From NCBI GenBank assembly GCA_030620095.1, contig JAUTXW010000347.1:1578501-1642500 (forward strand): a stretch of 64,000 nucleotides of DNA, given 5' to 3'. This document shows, one piece after another, positions 27,785-39,769 of the stretch; position 1 is the stretch's first letter; each line of letters opens with the position of its first letter. The notes beneath the pieces are model-generated. The model was not told the origin of the DNA. It did no database searches and was given only the letters and a program-made list of their open reading frames with translations. The DNA comes from Kuschelorhynchus macadamiae. Lineage: Eukaryota > Arthropoda > Insecta > Coleoptera > Curculionidae. Position numbers and translations under genes: made by a program.

Positions 27785-28432
27785 CCGACGTCTTCCGATA
27801 CCTAGTTTCCACTCGGTGCGGTCATTCCACTGGCCTTCTTCCAGCCCTCTCTCTTGCATTTCACTATCAATGCCCTCTCACCAACTTTTTCTTGGTCTAC
27901 CTCTTTTTCTTCTTCCCGCCGGTGTCTATTCTAATATTTGTTATGGGAGTCTCTCTGTGTCATTCTCTGGACGTGTCCATACCATCTTAACTGTTTCCAT
28001 CCTCGATCTTCCGGCTACTCGCCTCCAGTAATCCATTTCTGTGGCCCCTAAGGATTTAATGGATTTTTCTTTTAGCTGCCATACTTTACTCCCATATGTT
28101 ACAATACTTTTTACTATTGTGTTGTATATTCGGTGCTTATTCTGTTTGCTGATCATCTGGTCCCGTAAAATACTGTTTAGTCATCTAATAGCTTTTCTGC
28201 CCAGAGTATTTACTTCTTTTATGCCGTCATCGAGAGTTCCGTTGTTGGTAATATTAAAACCCAAGTATTATCCTGCTGCGCCCCACCTATGCACATATAT
28301 TCTGGCTTTATTGTGTTGACTTCTAGACCCCATTTGTCGTATTCTTCAATAAGTTTCCTATTCATGTCTTCTAAGTCTTCTTTCCCAGCTCTTGGGCCAC
28401 TACTATTTGATCATTTGCAAAACAAAGAGTGT
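27785..28432 (-). pseudogene. LINE reverse transcriptase, 3' part (split by mariner 2)
   Basis: Minus-strand fragments read, in 5' to 3' order, LCFANDQIVVAQ (the polymerase motif, usually FADD), LIEEYDKWGLEVN, IVTYGSKVWQL and MDYWRRVAGRSR. WYGHVQRM and GLEEGQWNDRTEWKLGI follow near the end, with a tail of GAAACCGAAAAAAAAA at about 27760-27785. Many stops and shifts. The upstream half of the same RT lies at 30879-31295, across the mariner. The element is 5'-truncated and sits in the ABC repeat. Confidence 0.75.
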
Positions 28433-28433
28433 A

Positions 28434-30876
28434 CAGTGTGTCCGGATTTGGTTGCAAAAGCAGGGTATCTCCCTTATTTTTAAAGATAGAACCTTGCGGT
28501 TTTCACGAACCTGAGCTAATTTTTTGTGAAACTCATGAAGCCGTAAACAAAATTTTTATAGCCTTCTTCGTTTATGAGATACAGGGCGAAATAGAAAATT
28601 TCGCATTTTGGGACCCCCCTCGTATCTGGCTTATCCTTTAACTTAACGCAAAGGGAAAAATTGCTGCTTATGCAGTTTTTTACGCTGGATCCAGTGGCGT
28701 AGTCATATTTTTCATTTGAGTTGTTATTTTTTAGATATGACCCAAAGTTTTGTTTTTTTAAATGGGACACCCTGTATATTTGTCCAGAAATTGATTTGTC
28801 CTTTTAAAAGCTTCTCAAAAATATATAATAGTATGGGTCTATTTTAATAAACAAAAAACAAAAATCCTAATTTTTATAATTATCATCCCAAATTTTGCAG
28901 AAGGCCATGCAAAACAATGCTGTCTTTTATTTAAAGTCATTAACAATATCTACATCCTAACAATAAATTAAAATAAATATGTAATTAAATTTATTTATCA
29001 AAATATGTATTGATAATTTCGCACCAAAAAAGTACCACCTACCTAGATTTATGTAACACAAGAACAAAACAGTAATAAATTATTATGTAACAAGCCTTTC
29101 AGCAAAAATGAACTGTCGTATAAGAACTACAGTAACCAAGGAAATCAAAAGAACTGTTCAAACTGATTTCCATTTTGTTCTATGCATGCTTCGCACAATT
29201 TTCGTATTCGTTTTAGGGAATTAAGCCAAATAACGGGATGATTTTGTAAATAGCGAAAATTTTCTCTTATTGCATTTCCTAAATCTTGAACATTATCATA
29301 GTGGTCTTTGTAAATTCTTTTTTCCAGATATCCCCATAGAAAGAAATCTAAAATCGACAAATCTGGGGACCTAGGGGGTCATCTTACAGGTCCATTTGTT
29401 CCGATCCATTGATTGGTAAAATTATTGTCCAGAAATAATCTCGTCATTCCAGAATTGTGTGCAGGAGCACCGTCATGTTGAAAATAAATTTCGTTAATTT
29501 GCGCTAGAGGAACATCGTCAAGTAATTCAGAGATAGCTGCCTCTAAAATTTCTATAAAGCGATTGTCTGTTAGATTTCCCTCAAATATATAAAATTTTAT
29601 ATGTGTTCCTAATATGAAGCAGGACACATTTAGACCACACCTGCCCTGCTGTCTTCTGGGAAATATTTGGTGTTGATTTTCCTGGGACCAGAATCTACTA
29701 TTGTGCCTATTGAGTATACCAGAATTACTGAAATGTGGATCGTCTGACCATATAACCTTCCTTTCAAAATCTCTAACCATATCGCATCTTTCTCGAAACC
29801 AATTGGAGAAGACTACCCGACGCTCTGCATCCCCTGGCTGTAAGTGCTGCACGAGCCTAAATTTGTATGTGTGGAATTTGTGCTTTTTTAGAATTTCTTG
29901 AACTTTAGTTTTTGGAATCCGTATGCTCTTTTCACTAGCCCTACAAGAGTTTGCAGGGTAAGCTTCTGCATTAGCCAAAACCATAATTTCCTCAGCCTCC
30001 CGATTTTCTTTATTATATGTTTTCGTACGAGGTTTGATAAATGATCGGTGATTAAGTAAATTCTTTTTTATCCGATAAAAAGTGGATATATTAGGTTGCC
30101 TCCTTTCTGGATATCTAAATAAAAATTAAGCAATAGTATTTCAACATACTTAAAAATTAACTATTTACCTGTTAAAATACATCTGAGAAGCCGCTTCAAC
30201 ATTTTCATTACTTAATATAAAACAAGCTAACATATCGTACTTTTCATAATGTTCGAAAGTTTGGTTTTCCTCCATAATAATACAAATATATTTTTACACA
30301 ATAAATAAATACAAAAAACTAGCGCTATATTTTATATACGCGTACAAAATTGGGAAATGTCATTTGCCCCCAAGAAAACAAAAGTTTTCTTTTCGTTTTG
30401 CATGGCCTACTGCAAAATTTGGGATGATAATTATAAAAATTAGGATTTTTGTTGTTGTTTATTAAAATAGACCCATACTATTATATATTTTTGAGAAGCT
30501 TTTAAAAGGAAAAATCAATTTCTGGACAAATATACAGGTTGTTCCATTTAAAAAAACACAACTTTGGGTCATATCTAAAAAACAACAACTCAAATGAAAA
30601 ATATGACTACGCCACTGGATCCAGCGTAAAAAACTGCAAAAGCAGCAATTTTTCCCTTTGCGTTAAGTTAAAGGATAACCGAGATACGAGGGGGAGTCCC
30701 AAAATGCAAAATTTTCTATTTCGCCCTGTATCTCATAAACAAAGAAGGCTATGAAAATTTTGTTTACGGCTTCATGAGTTTCACAAAAAATTAGCTCAGG
30801 TTCGTGAAAACCGCAAGGTTCTATCTTTAAAAATAAGCGAGATACCCTGCTTTTGCAACCAAATCCGGACACCCTG
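28434..30876 (-). mobile_element. Mariner-like element 2 with long inverted repeats, nested in LINE
   Basis: The ends are CAGTGTGTCCGGATTTGG (left) and the complement of CAGGGTGTCCGGATTTGG (right), flanked by TA (28432-28433, 30877-30878). The inverted repeats extend several hundred bases: about 28434-28925 matches 30400-30876, with words such as TACGCTGGATCCAGTGGCG or variants in both. It interrupts LINE reverse transcriptase between DTILY and TLCFANDQ. Confidence 0.88.
29145..30275 (-). pseudogene. Mariner-like transposase 2 (DD41D type), one stop codon
   Basis: Exon 1 (30275-30169) starts MEENQTFEHYEKYDML. A 54-bp GT-AG intron (30168-30115) joins in phase to exon 2, YPERRQPNISTF. Then come helix-turn-helix, KVQEILKKHKFHTYKFRLVQ, VIWSDDPHF (first Asp), YFQHDGAPAHNSG (second Asp) and SPDLSILDFFLWG (third Asp). 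Forty-one residues separate the last two. The only lesion I see is TGA at 29381-29379, where relatives have Trp in RWPPRSPDLS. The product would otherwise be about 377 residues. Recently inactivated. Confidence 0.85.
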
Positions 30877-30878
30877 TA

Positions 30879-31295
30879 CAGAATAGTGTCGTTTAGCGGA
30901 ATCCCCATATTTTTACATTTTTGTTTTCATTTAAAAAGTACTTTTTCCAAGAAAATTTCAAAAAGCGTTGGTGAGAGGCAGCAGCCCTGTTTGAAACCTT
31001 TATTTGGGGAAAAACCGTTTAATAATTTATTGCCTATTTGTATTCGAATGTTTCAATCTTGGTATAGGGCTTGTACTGCTTTAATCAGATTAGAATTTAT
31101 GTTTGTTGTTTTTAGTGATTGCCAGAGTTTTTTTAACCGCTGTCATCTTTTCTATGGGCTGAGTTAGACTTGCTCTTCCGCCTCGCAGTCCGTATATTCT
31201 TGCTTTCATCATTTTTCCGTAAATTCTACTTATTGTTCCCATGACACTGCTATACCCCGATAGTTTTCGCAGCTTTCTATGGTGCCCTTCTTTTT
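30879..31295 (-). pseudogene. LINE reverse transcriptase, 5' part
   Basis: Minus-strand reading includes SVMGTISRIYGKMMKARIYG, QPIEKMTAVKKLWQSLKT, LYQDWNIRIQIGNKLL and GFKQGCCLSPTLFEIFLEKV (the QGC-LSP block), then MGIPLNDTILY, which continues at 28432 beyond the mariner. Frameshifted and truncated at its 5' end near 31295, where the ABC repeat resumes. Confidence 0.75.
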
Positions 31296-31995
31296 CATAT
31301 GACCTTTAATTTTCGATCAAAATTTGAAGTCACTCGGGTACGTAGTCTTTAAGCTATGCCGCGAAATGACCGACAGACAGACTGACAGGCACCGACGGAA
31401 TTGATGAAACATATTTTTCGGCATCTAGGGGCCCTAAAGCATGAAGATATGTAAAACCTGAGAGGATGGTGAAATAACATTTTATTTGGCCTCCATCTTG
31501 TTCGGCCATCTTGAATTAGTACCACAATTTTACTAGTTGGTCCCTATATGACAATTAGCTATGATATAATTTGAAATCAATTCATTAAGCAGTTTTTAGG
31601 CTGAATTTTTAAATATTTTGTTAAGCCCACGTTTTGTTACGCCATCTTGGATTCGTACCAAATTATTACCAGTTGATTCGAACATAATACTTGATATTTG
31701 TGCAGAATTTGAGATAAATTGGATAATTAGCTTTTTAATAATACATTTTTAACATTTCACTAGGCCGCCATTTTGTTTTGCCATACTAGATTTTCACCAA
31801 AATGTTACCAGGTCATCCCCATATGTCCCTCAATTTTTGACCAAAATTTGAAGTCAGTAGGATAGAAGACACACAGACAGAATTGAGAAAACATGTTTTT
31901 CGGCAACTAGAGATCCTGAAACGTGAAGATCTGAAAAATCCCGGAGGGTGATTTTTCACGATTACAATACTTCCCCTTTGCGAGGGTAGTAAAAA
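31296..31995. repeat. ABC repeat copy 3, right segment and terminus
   Basis: ABC monomers with GACCGACAGACAGACTGACA (about 31369), two CTAGGGGCC/CTAGAGATCC boxes and the inverted right terminus at 31900-31995. Confidence 0.75.
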
Positions 31996-32833
31996 GGGGG
32001 CTTGAGTTAAAGAAAAAACAAATAATAAAAAAAAACTTAATAAGCTATTGCCTCACCCTAATTATGAATAATTACCAAAAAGGGATTTTTGAAAAATTCC
32101 ATTTTTTTTTTTAGAAAATCGGGATAACTCAACTATATTCGAAAACTTGTTTTCATTGTTACTGTTTCGAAAAAGATATTAGGAAAAAACCATTTTTGTA
32201 CCAACCTGTGAATCGTGTATATTCGAGAACCAATCACGTTTTTCTTATACATCCTGCTTAAAAAATGCAGCTATAAATTTAGAAAAAAAAGATTTACCTC
32301 AAAAAAGGCTGATGATCCATTAAAACTAAAATAAAAGACACAGCCCAACCTTACGCGCTCCCTTCGCGATATAACGCGAATAACGATCGAAAGAAATTCA
32401 ATAATTATCCACAGTAAAACGACAATTAACGGCTTTAGAGCGACTACTTGTAAAACAGTGGAAGATCTCCCATGGAGACTCGCTCGGTTAACAGGCCGAA
32501 ATGTCGCGATGTTGCCTTTAATATAAAGAGTTTATTGCGTAATTTCAAATTAGTGTTTCGAAATTCCTCGGTTCTTTAAACCGCGGCTACTCATTCTAAT
32601 AGCTTCTTAATTTACGAGGTGATTTCTTAAAACTGGTGTATGCCGAGCCGGCGTACACGATTTGCACCAATCACATATCCAAGCAGCTTTTTCAGTCCGC
32701 TCCACTTCCTCGCCTGTCAAAATTGACGCAATACTTTGGAAAAAGGTTGTTTTGGTTAGGAGGACTAGGAGTATAGTTGAATTTCCAGGAAATCTAGGAA
32801 CTAAATAGTGTTATAAATTTCACTAACTAATTT
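31996..32833. other. Unassigned sequence
   Basis: No coding signal. The part at about 32340-32720 is less AT-rich than its surroundings and seems not to be repeated in this window. It could be single-copy regulatory DNA, but nothing specific is recognisable. Confidence 0.4.
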
Positions 32834-35694
32834 CAGGGGGGCTCGCGGGTGAAAAAGTATGTGAACTGCAAATGAAGCAAGTAAATATCACAATAATTTT
32901 TTTTCAGAATTTTTTTATATGTGGACGGGGTAGAATATTTTTTTACGACTTACCTAAATTTTGTATACTAAATCAATTCTCCTATCCTTCATAGCAGCAA
33001 ATTTATTTATAAGATCTTCATGAAATGGAGGAGTGGCCTTAATCTCTTCCAGAAATTCCTTTTGAATTGAAATATTGCCTAGAGAAGTCTTTCTTGAGAT
33101 ATTGTATTTCTTAAATATGTTTTTACACGTTTGAGGCAAGAAACACTTCTTTCTACTGAAGCACTTGTCGATGGTATTGCCAAAATAAGGGAAAACTGTT
33201 TATACGCTTCGGTATTTATTTTCATTAATTATTTTCACTTGCTCTTGCAGCGATATATTCCAATTACTCTCATTGGCAGAAATAAGACCAAGCTCATTTT
33301 TAAGTCGTTGACTTTTTGAAAATATTTCCCCATGTAACTGTAAGAAATTTTCAAAAGGGCCAGTCGGAAAATTTAAACTATATTAGAACAGAATATTTAG
33401 CAGAATCCACATATAAAAATATAAGTTTTTCACAGTCTTGAAATCTTAGTGTCATTTCCATTAAAATATGGTCCAATATCTCATAAAAAAGGGTTCTATA
33501 CTTAGCTCTAATTTCTTCAGGTGAAAGCTTAGCAAGTACACGTTTGTAATGATTTATTTCTGTAATAGAATTTGCTTTATCAAACATGGTATTAAAAAAA
33601 TTTTCATTTCTTTTTTTACAAAGCGCCTCACGACAGCGTTTTATATAGGTTATGCAAAAATAAATATCAAGCGATTTTTTGAAGAACATCAAATAGTATG
33701 TCCTTGATTGAGAAAATGTCATTAAACACTAATGCCAGAAACGTGAATTCAAAATCGTTTATCTCACCTAAAAATCCTTTCGCAAGCCGGATTGATTTTT
33801 CATCAGATTTGTCACAGTTTGTAATAAATTCACAGACGTTTTTTAATTTGTCTTGAACAATCACATTTACTAACTTCGAATTTGTAGACCAACGAGTTTC
33901 TGTAATTGTTGGTATACGCCTCATAGATGTAGATGTAAGAGTATACGTTCGTTTGGCTGAGTGATGAAAAAATGAAGAAATACTACTAAGGCTTCCAAAA
34001 AAAATTCGACATTTAGAAATATTTTTTAGACTTTGCTGCATCACAAGGTTAAGACGATGTGCGAGACAATGGACAAATATAGCCTGCGGGGCTTTTTCTT
34101 TTATTTTTTTGACGGCCATTTAGATGTCCAGACATCACACTTGCGCCATCGTAACATTGCCCTATTAATTTATGTTTATAGTCAAATTGGTCCAAAATTT
34201 GATCCAATAGAGAATATAAATTCTCCGAGGTTCTATCGGAGCTAACATTATAAAATTCTAAGAATCTCTCGACTACTGAACCTTCTGAATTAACGTATCT
34301 TAAAATTATGGAGCATTGGGAGGTTTGCGGAATATCAGTGATTTCATCCACTTGCACAGAAAAAAAAACTGTGTATTCATTAATTCATTTTTTACGTGAT
34401 AAATAACCAGAAATGCATTCAATTATTTCGTTTTGAATATTTTTCGAGTCACCAGTAAAAACATTTTTAATTTTTTCGTGATGATCTTTTAGTTCTTGAA
34501 AACTTCTCGATATTAATAGAGCTAAAATCTCTTTAAAATTCCTATGTTTACTGACTCGCAGCTCTCATCATGGCCGCGAAAGACTAACTCTTTTTTTGCA
34601 AGGTACAAAACTGCGTCAATTACCAAGCACATAAATAGTCTATTTAATCGGACCTTTCAGTTAAAATGTATTTTATACAGTTTAGCATTTTCTTTTAAAG
34701 CGTCATCTATAGTGCTTTGATTTTTGACAAATGTTTTTAGCATTAATTCGGATTTTAAATGCTCCGCCGAGTCTCCATGTTTATGTAAAGACCTTGATAT
34801 ATTTAACAAACCTGCAAATCCTTCCTTATTCCCCATTGAATATTTATTGGAAAATAGTAAACAAGGCCAGCAAAAGAATTTTTGTAATATTTGACTACTA
34901 CATAACCATTTGTACGCCGAAAACCAGGATGATTTAAAACTTACATTCCATGTTCTGCCACTTTTTTTTCTTTTTTTGCGGAAATTGTCAAGTCAAACCT
35001 TGGCTGCCCTACATTGAATACATCCCTCTGATCTTGTTCCTTCCATCGATTAAATGGAGTTTCCATCAAAATGTAAACCACATCCGTGATCGGATTCATT
35101 TTAAAGCGTAAATATTATAGTCAACTAATAATGTACATTAATAAAACCGACACCAAATAAAGTTGTAACAAAACCATAAATAAACATAACACAAAACAGT
35201 CAAGCAAACTGCAAAGAAACTAACCGGTCGCAGCGAAATCCGCAAAATAACAGTAAACAACCACCCCAAACTGAACGACACGTGGGTGTAGTGTACTGCG
35301 GCAGCAACTCACCGAAAGCGTTGTATGACGCTAGTTAACATTATCCTTCCATGCGCTCGACGTCATCGCGTACGCGTTGTCATGGCAACATAGTAGGAAA
35401 ATCGTAAACTAAATATAGCACCTCCAGCAAAGTCGAAGCGGTTTGCGCCACTGTTATAGTTGTTATAATAAAGTTCGATTGAAAGTTTTAAAAAGACATG
35501 CCGCCAACGGTCAAGTTAAATATTTATTCGAGATGTACAGTTTATTTTCTTGCCAATTGGGTGAATAAATAAATGTAAAAACTAAAATTTTAAGAGATAT
35601 ATAATAAATATAGTTAGATGTTTGCTTGTTTATTTTTCCTGGTAAAGTAGCAGTTCACCTACATCACATGAATAGCCGCCACTGACCAATTGTT
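32834..35694 (-). mobile_element. hAT element (ZMYM1-like, DUF4371 group)
   Basis: The left end is CAGGGGGGCTCGCGGGTGA. The right end, read inward on the minus strand, is CAGTGGCGGCTATTCATGTG. Both share GTGAACTGC a little further in. The flanking octamers ACTAATTT (32826-32833) and ACCAATTG (35695-35702) agree at six of eight positions, as expected for an old 8-bp hAT target duplication. The interior codes for a transposase on the minus strand. Confidence 0.75.
32954..35099 (-). pseudogene. hAT transposase (TTF-type finger, DUF4371, hATC), broken
   Basis: Start near 35099 (MNPITDVVYILMETPFNRW). FCWPCLLFSN (TTF-type finger), GLLNISRSLHKHGDSAEHLK, VQVDEITDI, GQCYDGASVMSG and IFVHCLAHRLNLVMQQS follow (the catalytic domain with Asp residues and the CxxH region). 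TETRWSTNSKL comes next, then the C-terminal dimerisation block with ILAIPSTSASVERSVSCLKR near 33165 in a shifted frame, and the tail RRIDLVYK. At least five frameshifts or stops (34640, 34550, 34360, 34080, 33180). It resembles ZMYM1-like hAT proteins common in insects. Confidence 0.8.
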
Positions 35695-35814
35695 GAGAAA
35701 ATGTTTTCAATCTTAGCCGCACTTGATTACACTTACTATCAATATGGCTTCGAAAGACAGCAACAGATTTTTCTCATTGACCGTTAATAGACGATGAGGC
35801 AATGAATTAAATAA

Positions 35815-36290
35815 ACTAGATCACAAATTCATTGGAACTTCTTCTCACGACGTTCTTATGGCTAGTTTCTGGAACAACTTGTTGGCTAGTTCTTCTCTGG
35901 TGTTGAGTTGTCCTCCTTCTGCGTAGACTTGTTTGGTCATAACCATACATTTTCTATGAGATTAAGGGCAAGGGAAAGAGTAGGCTATTCTAGAACATTG
36001 ATATTGTTGCCGGTGAACAATGTGTTGATTATTGTCCCTGTGTGAATTGGCGCCTTATCGTGCTGAAATTGTTGATTGGCAACCGCAGCAATATTACCGA
36101 CTTGTCCCTGTTGTAACTCCAGATACTTTTAAGGAGTCTATTTCCCACTTAAAATGTCTAGGTTTTTGACTTGAAAATGCCGCCTAAACCATTACTGATC
36201 CAGCTCGGCTCTGATGATGTGCTAAGACTTGGCCTTCCAAGCTCACATCGTGAAAATAATATATTCTGGTCCGCCCAAAATAAACATCTT
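35815..36290 (-). pseudogene. Tc1-like transposase fragment (DD34E type)
   Basis: Minus-strand reading gives a block matching GSVMVWAAFSS-type Tc1 sequence near 36190. Near 36070-35940 it reads FQHDKAPIHT (second Asp) and LNLIENVWL (Glu), 34 residues apart. Multiple stops; no inverted repeats found. Confidence 0.65.
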
Positions 36291-36414
36291 ACACTCCTGT
36301 CCCCACTGTTTATTTCTTTCTGACTATTACTTCTGACTCTTTCTCAGGTTTGTCTACCTGTAACAGAGTCTATATATCTAATCTAAATAGTCCAAGCACT
36401 TGGCTATTCCGCAA

Positions 36415-36616
36415 TAAATTTCCCTCTTGCCGACGCGCCTCCCGCACCTACGAACTGCCGCTTCTAGCGGTCAGTCGGCAGGTCACTTTGCAGTGGTTAG
36501 GTACGTCTTAAGATTTTAATCCTACGTGTCTACGGAGCGTTGTACGCGGTGAGCAAAATTATAGAATTTGGAACAAGAGTGCGTTTAAATGTAACTTTTT
36601 GGAGATAGTTTTGGAA
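36415..36616 (+). promoter_or_regulatory. Possible promoter/5' UTR upstream of THAP-like exon
   Basis: A stretch richer in G, C and CpG than its surroundings (GACGCGCCTCCCGC; AGCGTTGTACGCGG) directly upstream of the 36617 ATG. No TATA box or initiator is certain. Confidence 0.3.
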
Positions 36617-36723
36617 ATGGCTTCTCAAGCTACTCATTCTTCTTACTGCAGTGTTGATGGATGTGGTGTTAACATAAATAGGGGAAATATGTCATCTTTT
36701 CGAATTCCTCAAGATCCAGCAAG
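36617..36723 (+). CDS. THAP-domain first coding exon
   Basis: An ATG at 36617 encodes 35 residues including YCSVDGCGVN and SSFRIPQDPAR, then a donor site AAG/GTATGT at 36724. The CxxxxC pair followed by FxxPxDPxR fits the first half of a THAP zinc finger (C2CH DNA-binding domain), where an intron at this point is common. The rest of the domain is not visible downstream in what I read. It could belong to a host THAP gene or to a P-type transposon; no inverted repeats were found, and the upstream GC-rich region favours a host gene. Confidence 0.5.
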
Positions 36724-39080
36724 GTATGTTTAAAGAACTTTTGAAAAGTTGAAGAACTTAATTCCGGTAAAATGGGCATAATAACAATTTTTCTCAAATT
36801 GTGTATGTTAATAATATACTAGTTTTGCTCTAAAAATTTTCATTCAGCCTTCGAAACTATAAATGACTCCTGTCTAGCCTAGCATGAACCGATTGTGTTC
36901 AATTTGAGTTCTTTTAATTATCAATATTTTTTTGTTTATATACCTATCGCCAAAATTAGAGGTAGTTTATTTGAAAAATAAAAAAAAAACAATTTTGTTA
37001 CGCCTCAGTCTTAACGGGGAAAGGTTTCTTCTTTTAAGTGCTACATTGTTCGGTCGGTGACTTGTGTGGGGTTGTAAATTGTCTATTCCTGATTTTAAGA
37101 TATTTACCTTGCTTCTGATATTTAAAGCAACCATTTAAATCGTATTTCACCACTTATTTTCAAGAAAATCTGTTTTTGTACTATGGAATAGTAATAGGTT
37201 TCCTTACTGTCCTGCATCAATCTGTATTTATTTACAAAAAAAAAGTTCTAAAAAGTCTTTATAAAACATTTTAATTTATATTTTAATATTAAAATCAAAA
37301 TGTGTTAAGATAGCTGTTAGGGGCAAACTGTTTAATAACGGGATTTAATGGCAGTAATAGGGCTTTCAGATAAAACTTACTTAATATAAATGCTTAACAG
37401 TTTTGTGGTTTGGTTTTATGTGCGTGAGCGTTAAAACCCTTCTATCGTATCAATGGCCCTTGTAGTGTTTTTGACACATATTAAGACACCTATAAAGTCA
37501 CCGATTCAAAACTGCGATAAAGTTATCATGAATCCATTTTAGGCATAAAAAAAATGTTTGTTCAGTATGAATATAGAGTTAGGAATAATCTGTTCTGTAA
37601 GTAGCGTGCGTATTGACATATCTATTACCTCGTATTTATAGCCCAATGGCCTTTCAGTTCTCATTAGATTATAATTTCTGGAGAATGTAAGATGATACCT
37701 AGAGTGTGGAGACGGTCTTGAGAAAAGAAGAAGACACTTACTCTTGGTTTGGCTTATTAAATGCAGACCAGTTTAATCTTGTGGATAACTTCAGTTTTTT
37801 TTAAAACATTGCTTTTGCTGCAAATAATCTAGTTTCTACGTATATGTAAGCAATCATCCCCTTGGAATTTGAACATTTGATATCGGCGCTAAACAAGACC
37901 CAGTTCCTATAAGATTTACGACTATTAATTTTACAAATTAGCCATTTTGTCAAGCCATTAGGATATTGCTTTTCTTAGGGAACATGTATTCCCCTTTTCT
38001 ATTTCTAAGAACTTGGTAGAATGTTTTTGAAGTACAATCGATTTTGATATCTGTCCGAGAACGTATTGATTGTCGTTCGGATATTTTTTGCAATTGCAAT
38101 TTAAATTAGATTAAAGAAAGTTCTTTGCATCATTTCGCAAATATAATTAATACATTTTTATTTTAGTTTTGTTGTTAATACCTATCAAATTTAGTCCATA
38201 AGATAACCTTTTAAGTTGAACATCTACTACTCTAAATAATAATATTAACGTAATTAAAGTAACTAATAAAGTTATTGATCGTTCCCCGTAGATGTATTCA
38301 TTGCGATAAAATAACGCGCGGCCTCGTATACCTCGCATCTAGCTGTTAGCTGCAGGTGTTCGCCATGATTTACGACCGCTCGCAAAAAAGCCGACTTTTG
38401 GTAGCACGACAAAGAAGAGAGAACTGTTTCTTTCTTAAACTGCGGCTGTAGTATAAAAACTGGATGTTAGTTGTAGAATCGGACGAAGTTCTCTTGCTGT
38501 TGTCGCAATTACAATGCGACCTTGCCGCTGATAATAATAATAATTTTCTATATTTTTTGAGATTAGCGTTAACTAACTACCCATATTATTCATCCGATTT
38601 TTCTATTAGAGTAGCGTTCTTGTCAAAAGCTTGTTTTCCCCTTTCTTCTAACTATTAAGTTCTTTCGCGACCCATAATGTCACAACGCTAAAACCATCAA
38701 TCAATAATTATTGAACTATTGCTAAGCAACGTATTCATCCCAGATTGTGTGACCATAGCTAACCTGATTCAAGGAAAGTGATGACAATCATATAGAAAAG
38801 AAAATTCCAAAATCCAATGAAACGAAATTTTGCCACAAATTTGTGCGTATAGATTGTAACAATGTGTTCTCCGTATCCTTTCGATGTTCTCTAATTTTTA
38901 TATCAAAGGTTTATATAAATAATATATAATATATATATGACCAATATAATATGACCACACTCACGAGGTATTTGATTAGATATAATAATGTCAGTCATTT
39001 GTGTTATCGGGCTTGGTTTTAGTTAATAGACTTCCTAAGGTATTTCCCGACTTAAAAACGGTTTTGCTACTGTAGTTTCT
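36724..39080. other. Long stretch without recognised coding sequence
   Basis: AT-rich DNA, possibly the first intron of the THAP-like gene. Around 38285-38460 is a less AT-rich portion (AACGCGCGGCCTCG) of unknown role. Short frames here lack domains. Confidence 0.4.
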
Positions 39081-39167
39081 CTTCTTCATCTTTTAGAATG
39101 TTCCTTTTACATATGGGATAATGATAATTTTGTACATAAAATAGTAAATAGAGATAAGCGTAAGAAA

Positions 39168-39707
39168 ATGTTAAAAGATGCCACTACTCTTCAAGCACCT
39201 GAGGCTCCCAATAAGTTCATAGTAATTCCAAATGATCCTAGATATACGAGAGGTCTAGAAAAAGTATTTGAAAACGTAAGTTTTAGAGCAGCCTACAAAA
39301 CGGAGAACAGTTTAAAAAATCTCCTTGAAAACCCTAAAGACAAAGTCAACTTGAAGGAGAGGAGTGGCATCTATGAAATTAGCTCTAATGACTGCGATCT
39401 AAAATATATTGGGCAAATTAAACGCTCCATAAACATTCGTTTTAAAGAACACATGGAACATTTAAGATACGGAAGAAGAGAAAAGTCGAGCGTTGTCCAA
39501 CATGCTTTGGAAAACAATCACCAAATAGGAATAAATAATATTAAGTTAATTAAAAATGTATCTAATAATAGATTATTGGATGCATTTGAGAGTATAGAAA
39601 TAGTTAAATGTGGTAAGAAAGGACTAAATAAAGACAGAGGGCCTATTCCCTATAGTCCCCTTTATTGCTTACTTGAAAACGGTGCAGTCGGGTGCAACCA
39701 AGGATAA
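39168..39707 (+). pseudogene. Penelope polyprotein C-terminus with GIY-YIG nuclease
   Basis: A 179-codon frame starts inside the polyprotein (MLKDATTLQAPEAPNKFIV; FIVIPNDPRYTRGLEKVF links RT to the nuclease). It runs through SGIYEISSNDCDLKYIGQ and RSINIRFKEHMEHLRYG to a stop at 39705-39707. Compared with the 15 kb copy, one of the two Cys of the CNDC motif is Ser. The reverse transcriptase core is missing, so the copy is inactive. Confidence 0.82.
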
Positions 39708-39726
39708 GTTACTTTAGTTTATATCA

Positions 39727-39769
39727 TCTGCTGATGATGCCAACTTGGTTAGCGAAACGCGCGTCCAGA
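39727..39769 (+). ncRNA. Hammerhead ribozyme, Penelope copy 2
   Basis: TCTG, CTGATGA (39731-39737), T, GCCAAC-TTG-GTTAGC, GAAA, CGC/GCG, TC, CAGA. Identical to the other copies except for one C-A mismatch in stem II (GCCAAC instead of GCTAAC), which should weaken it. Confidence 0.7.

Larger units (their letters stand above)
22345..31995. repeat. ABC repeat copy 3, full length, carrying nested insertions
   Basis: The left end (22345-22440) reads ACTTCCCTTGTAAAAGGGAA and continues with AGTATTGTAATC and TCACCCTCCG. The right end (31900-31995) is its inverted counterpart (GGAGGGTGATTTTTCACG, then ACAATACTTCCCCTTTG). Removing the Crypton palindrome (22441-27024) and the LINE plus mariner (27785-31295) leaves about 1.5 kb: 27025-27784 and 31296-31995. 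The interior has three alternating monomers of about 130 bp. Marker phrases are CCATTTTGTTCCGCCAT with GATTCGTACC (A); TTTCGCCATATTG with TTACCAGATCATC (B); and GGCCATC with TTAGTACC (C). No coding capacity. Probably a non-autonomous mobile repeat. Confidence 0.75.
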
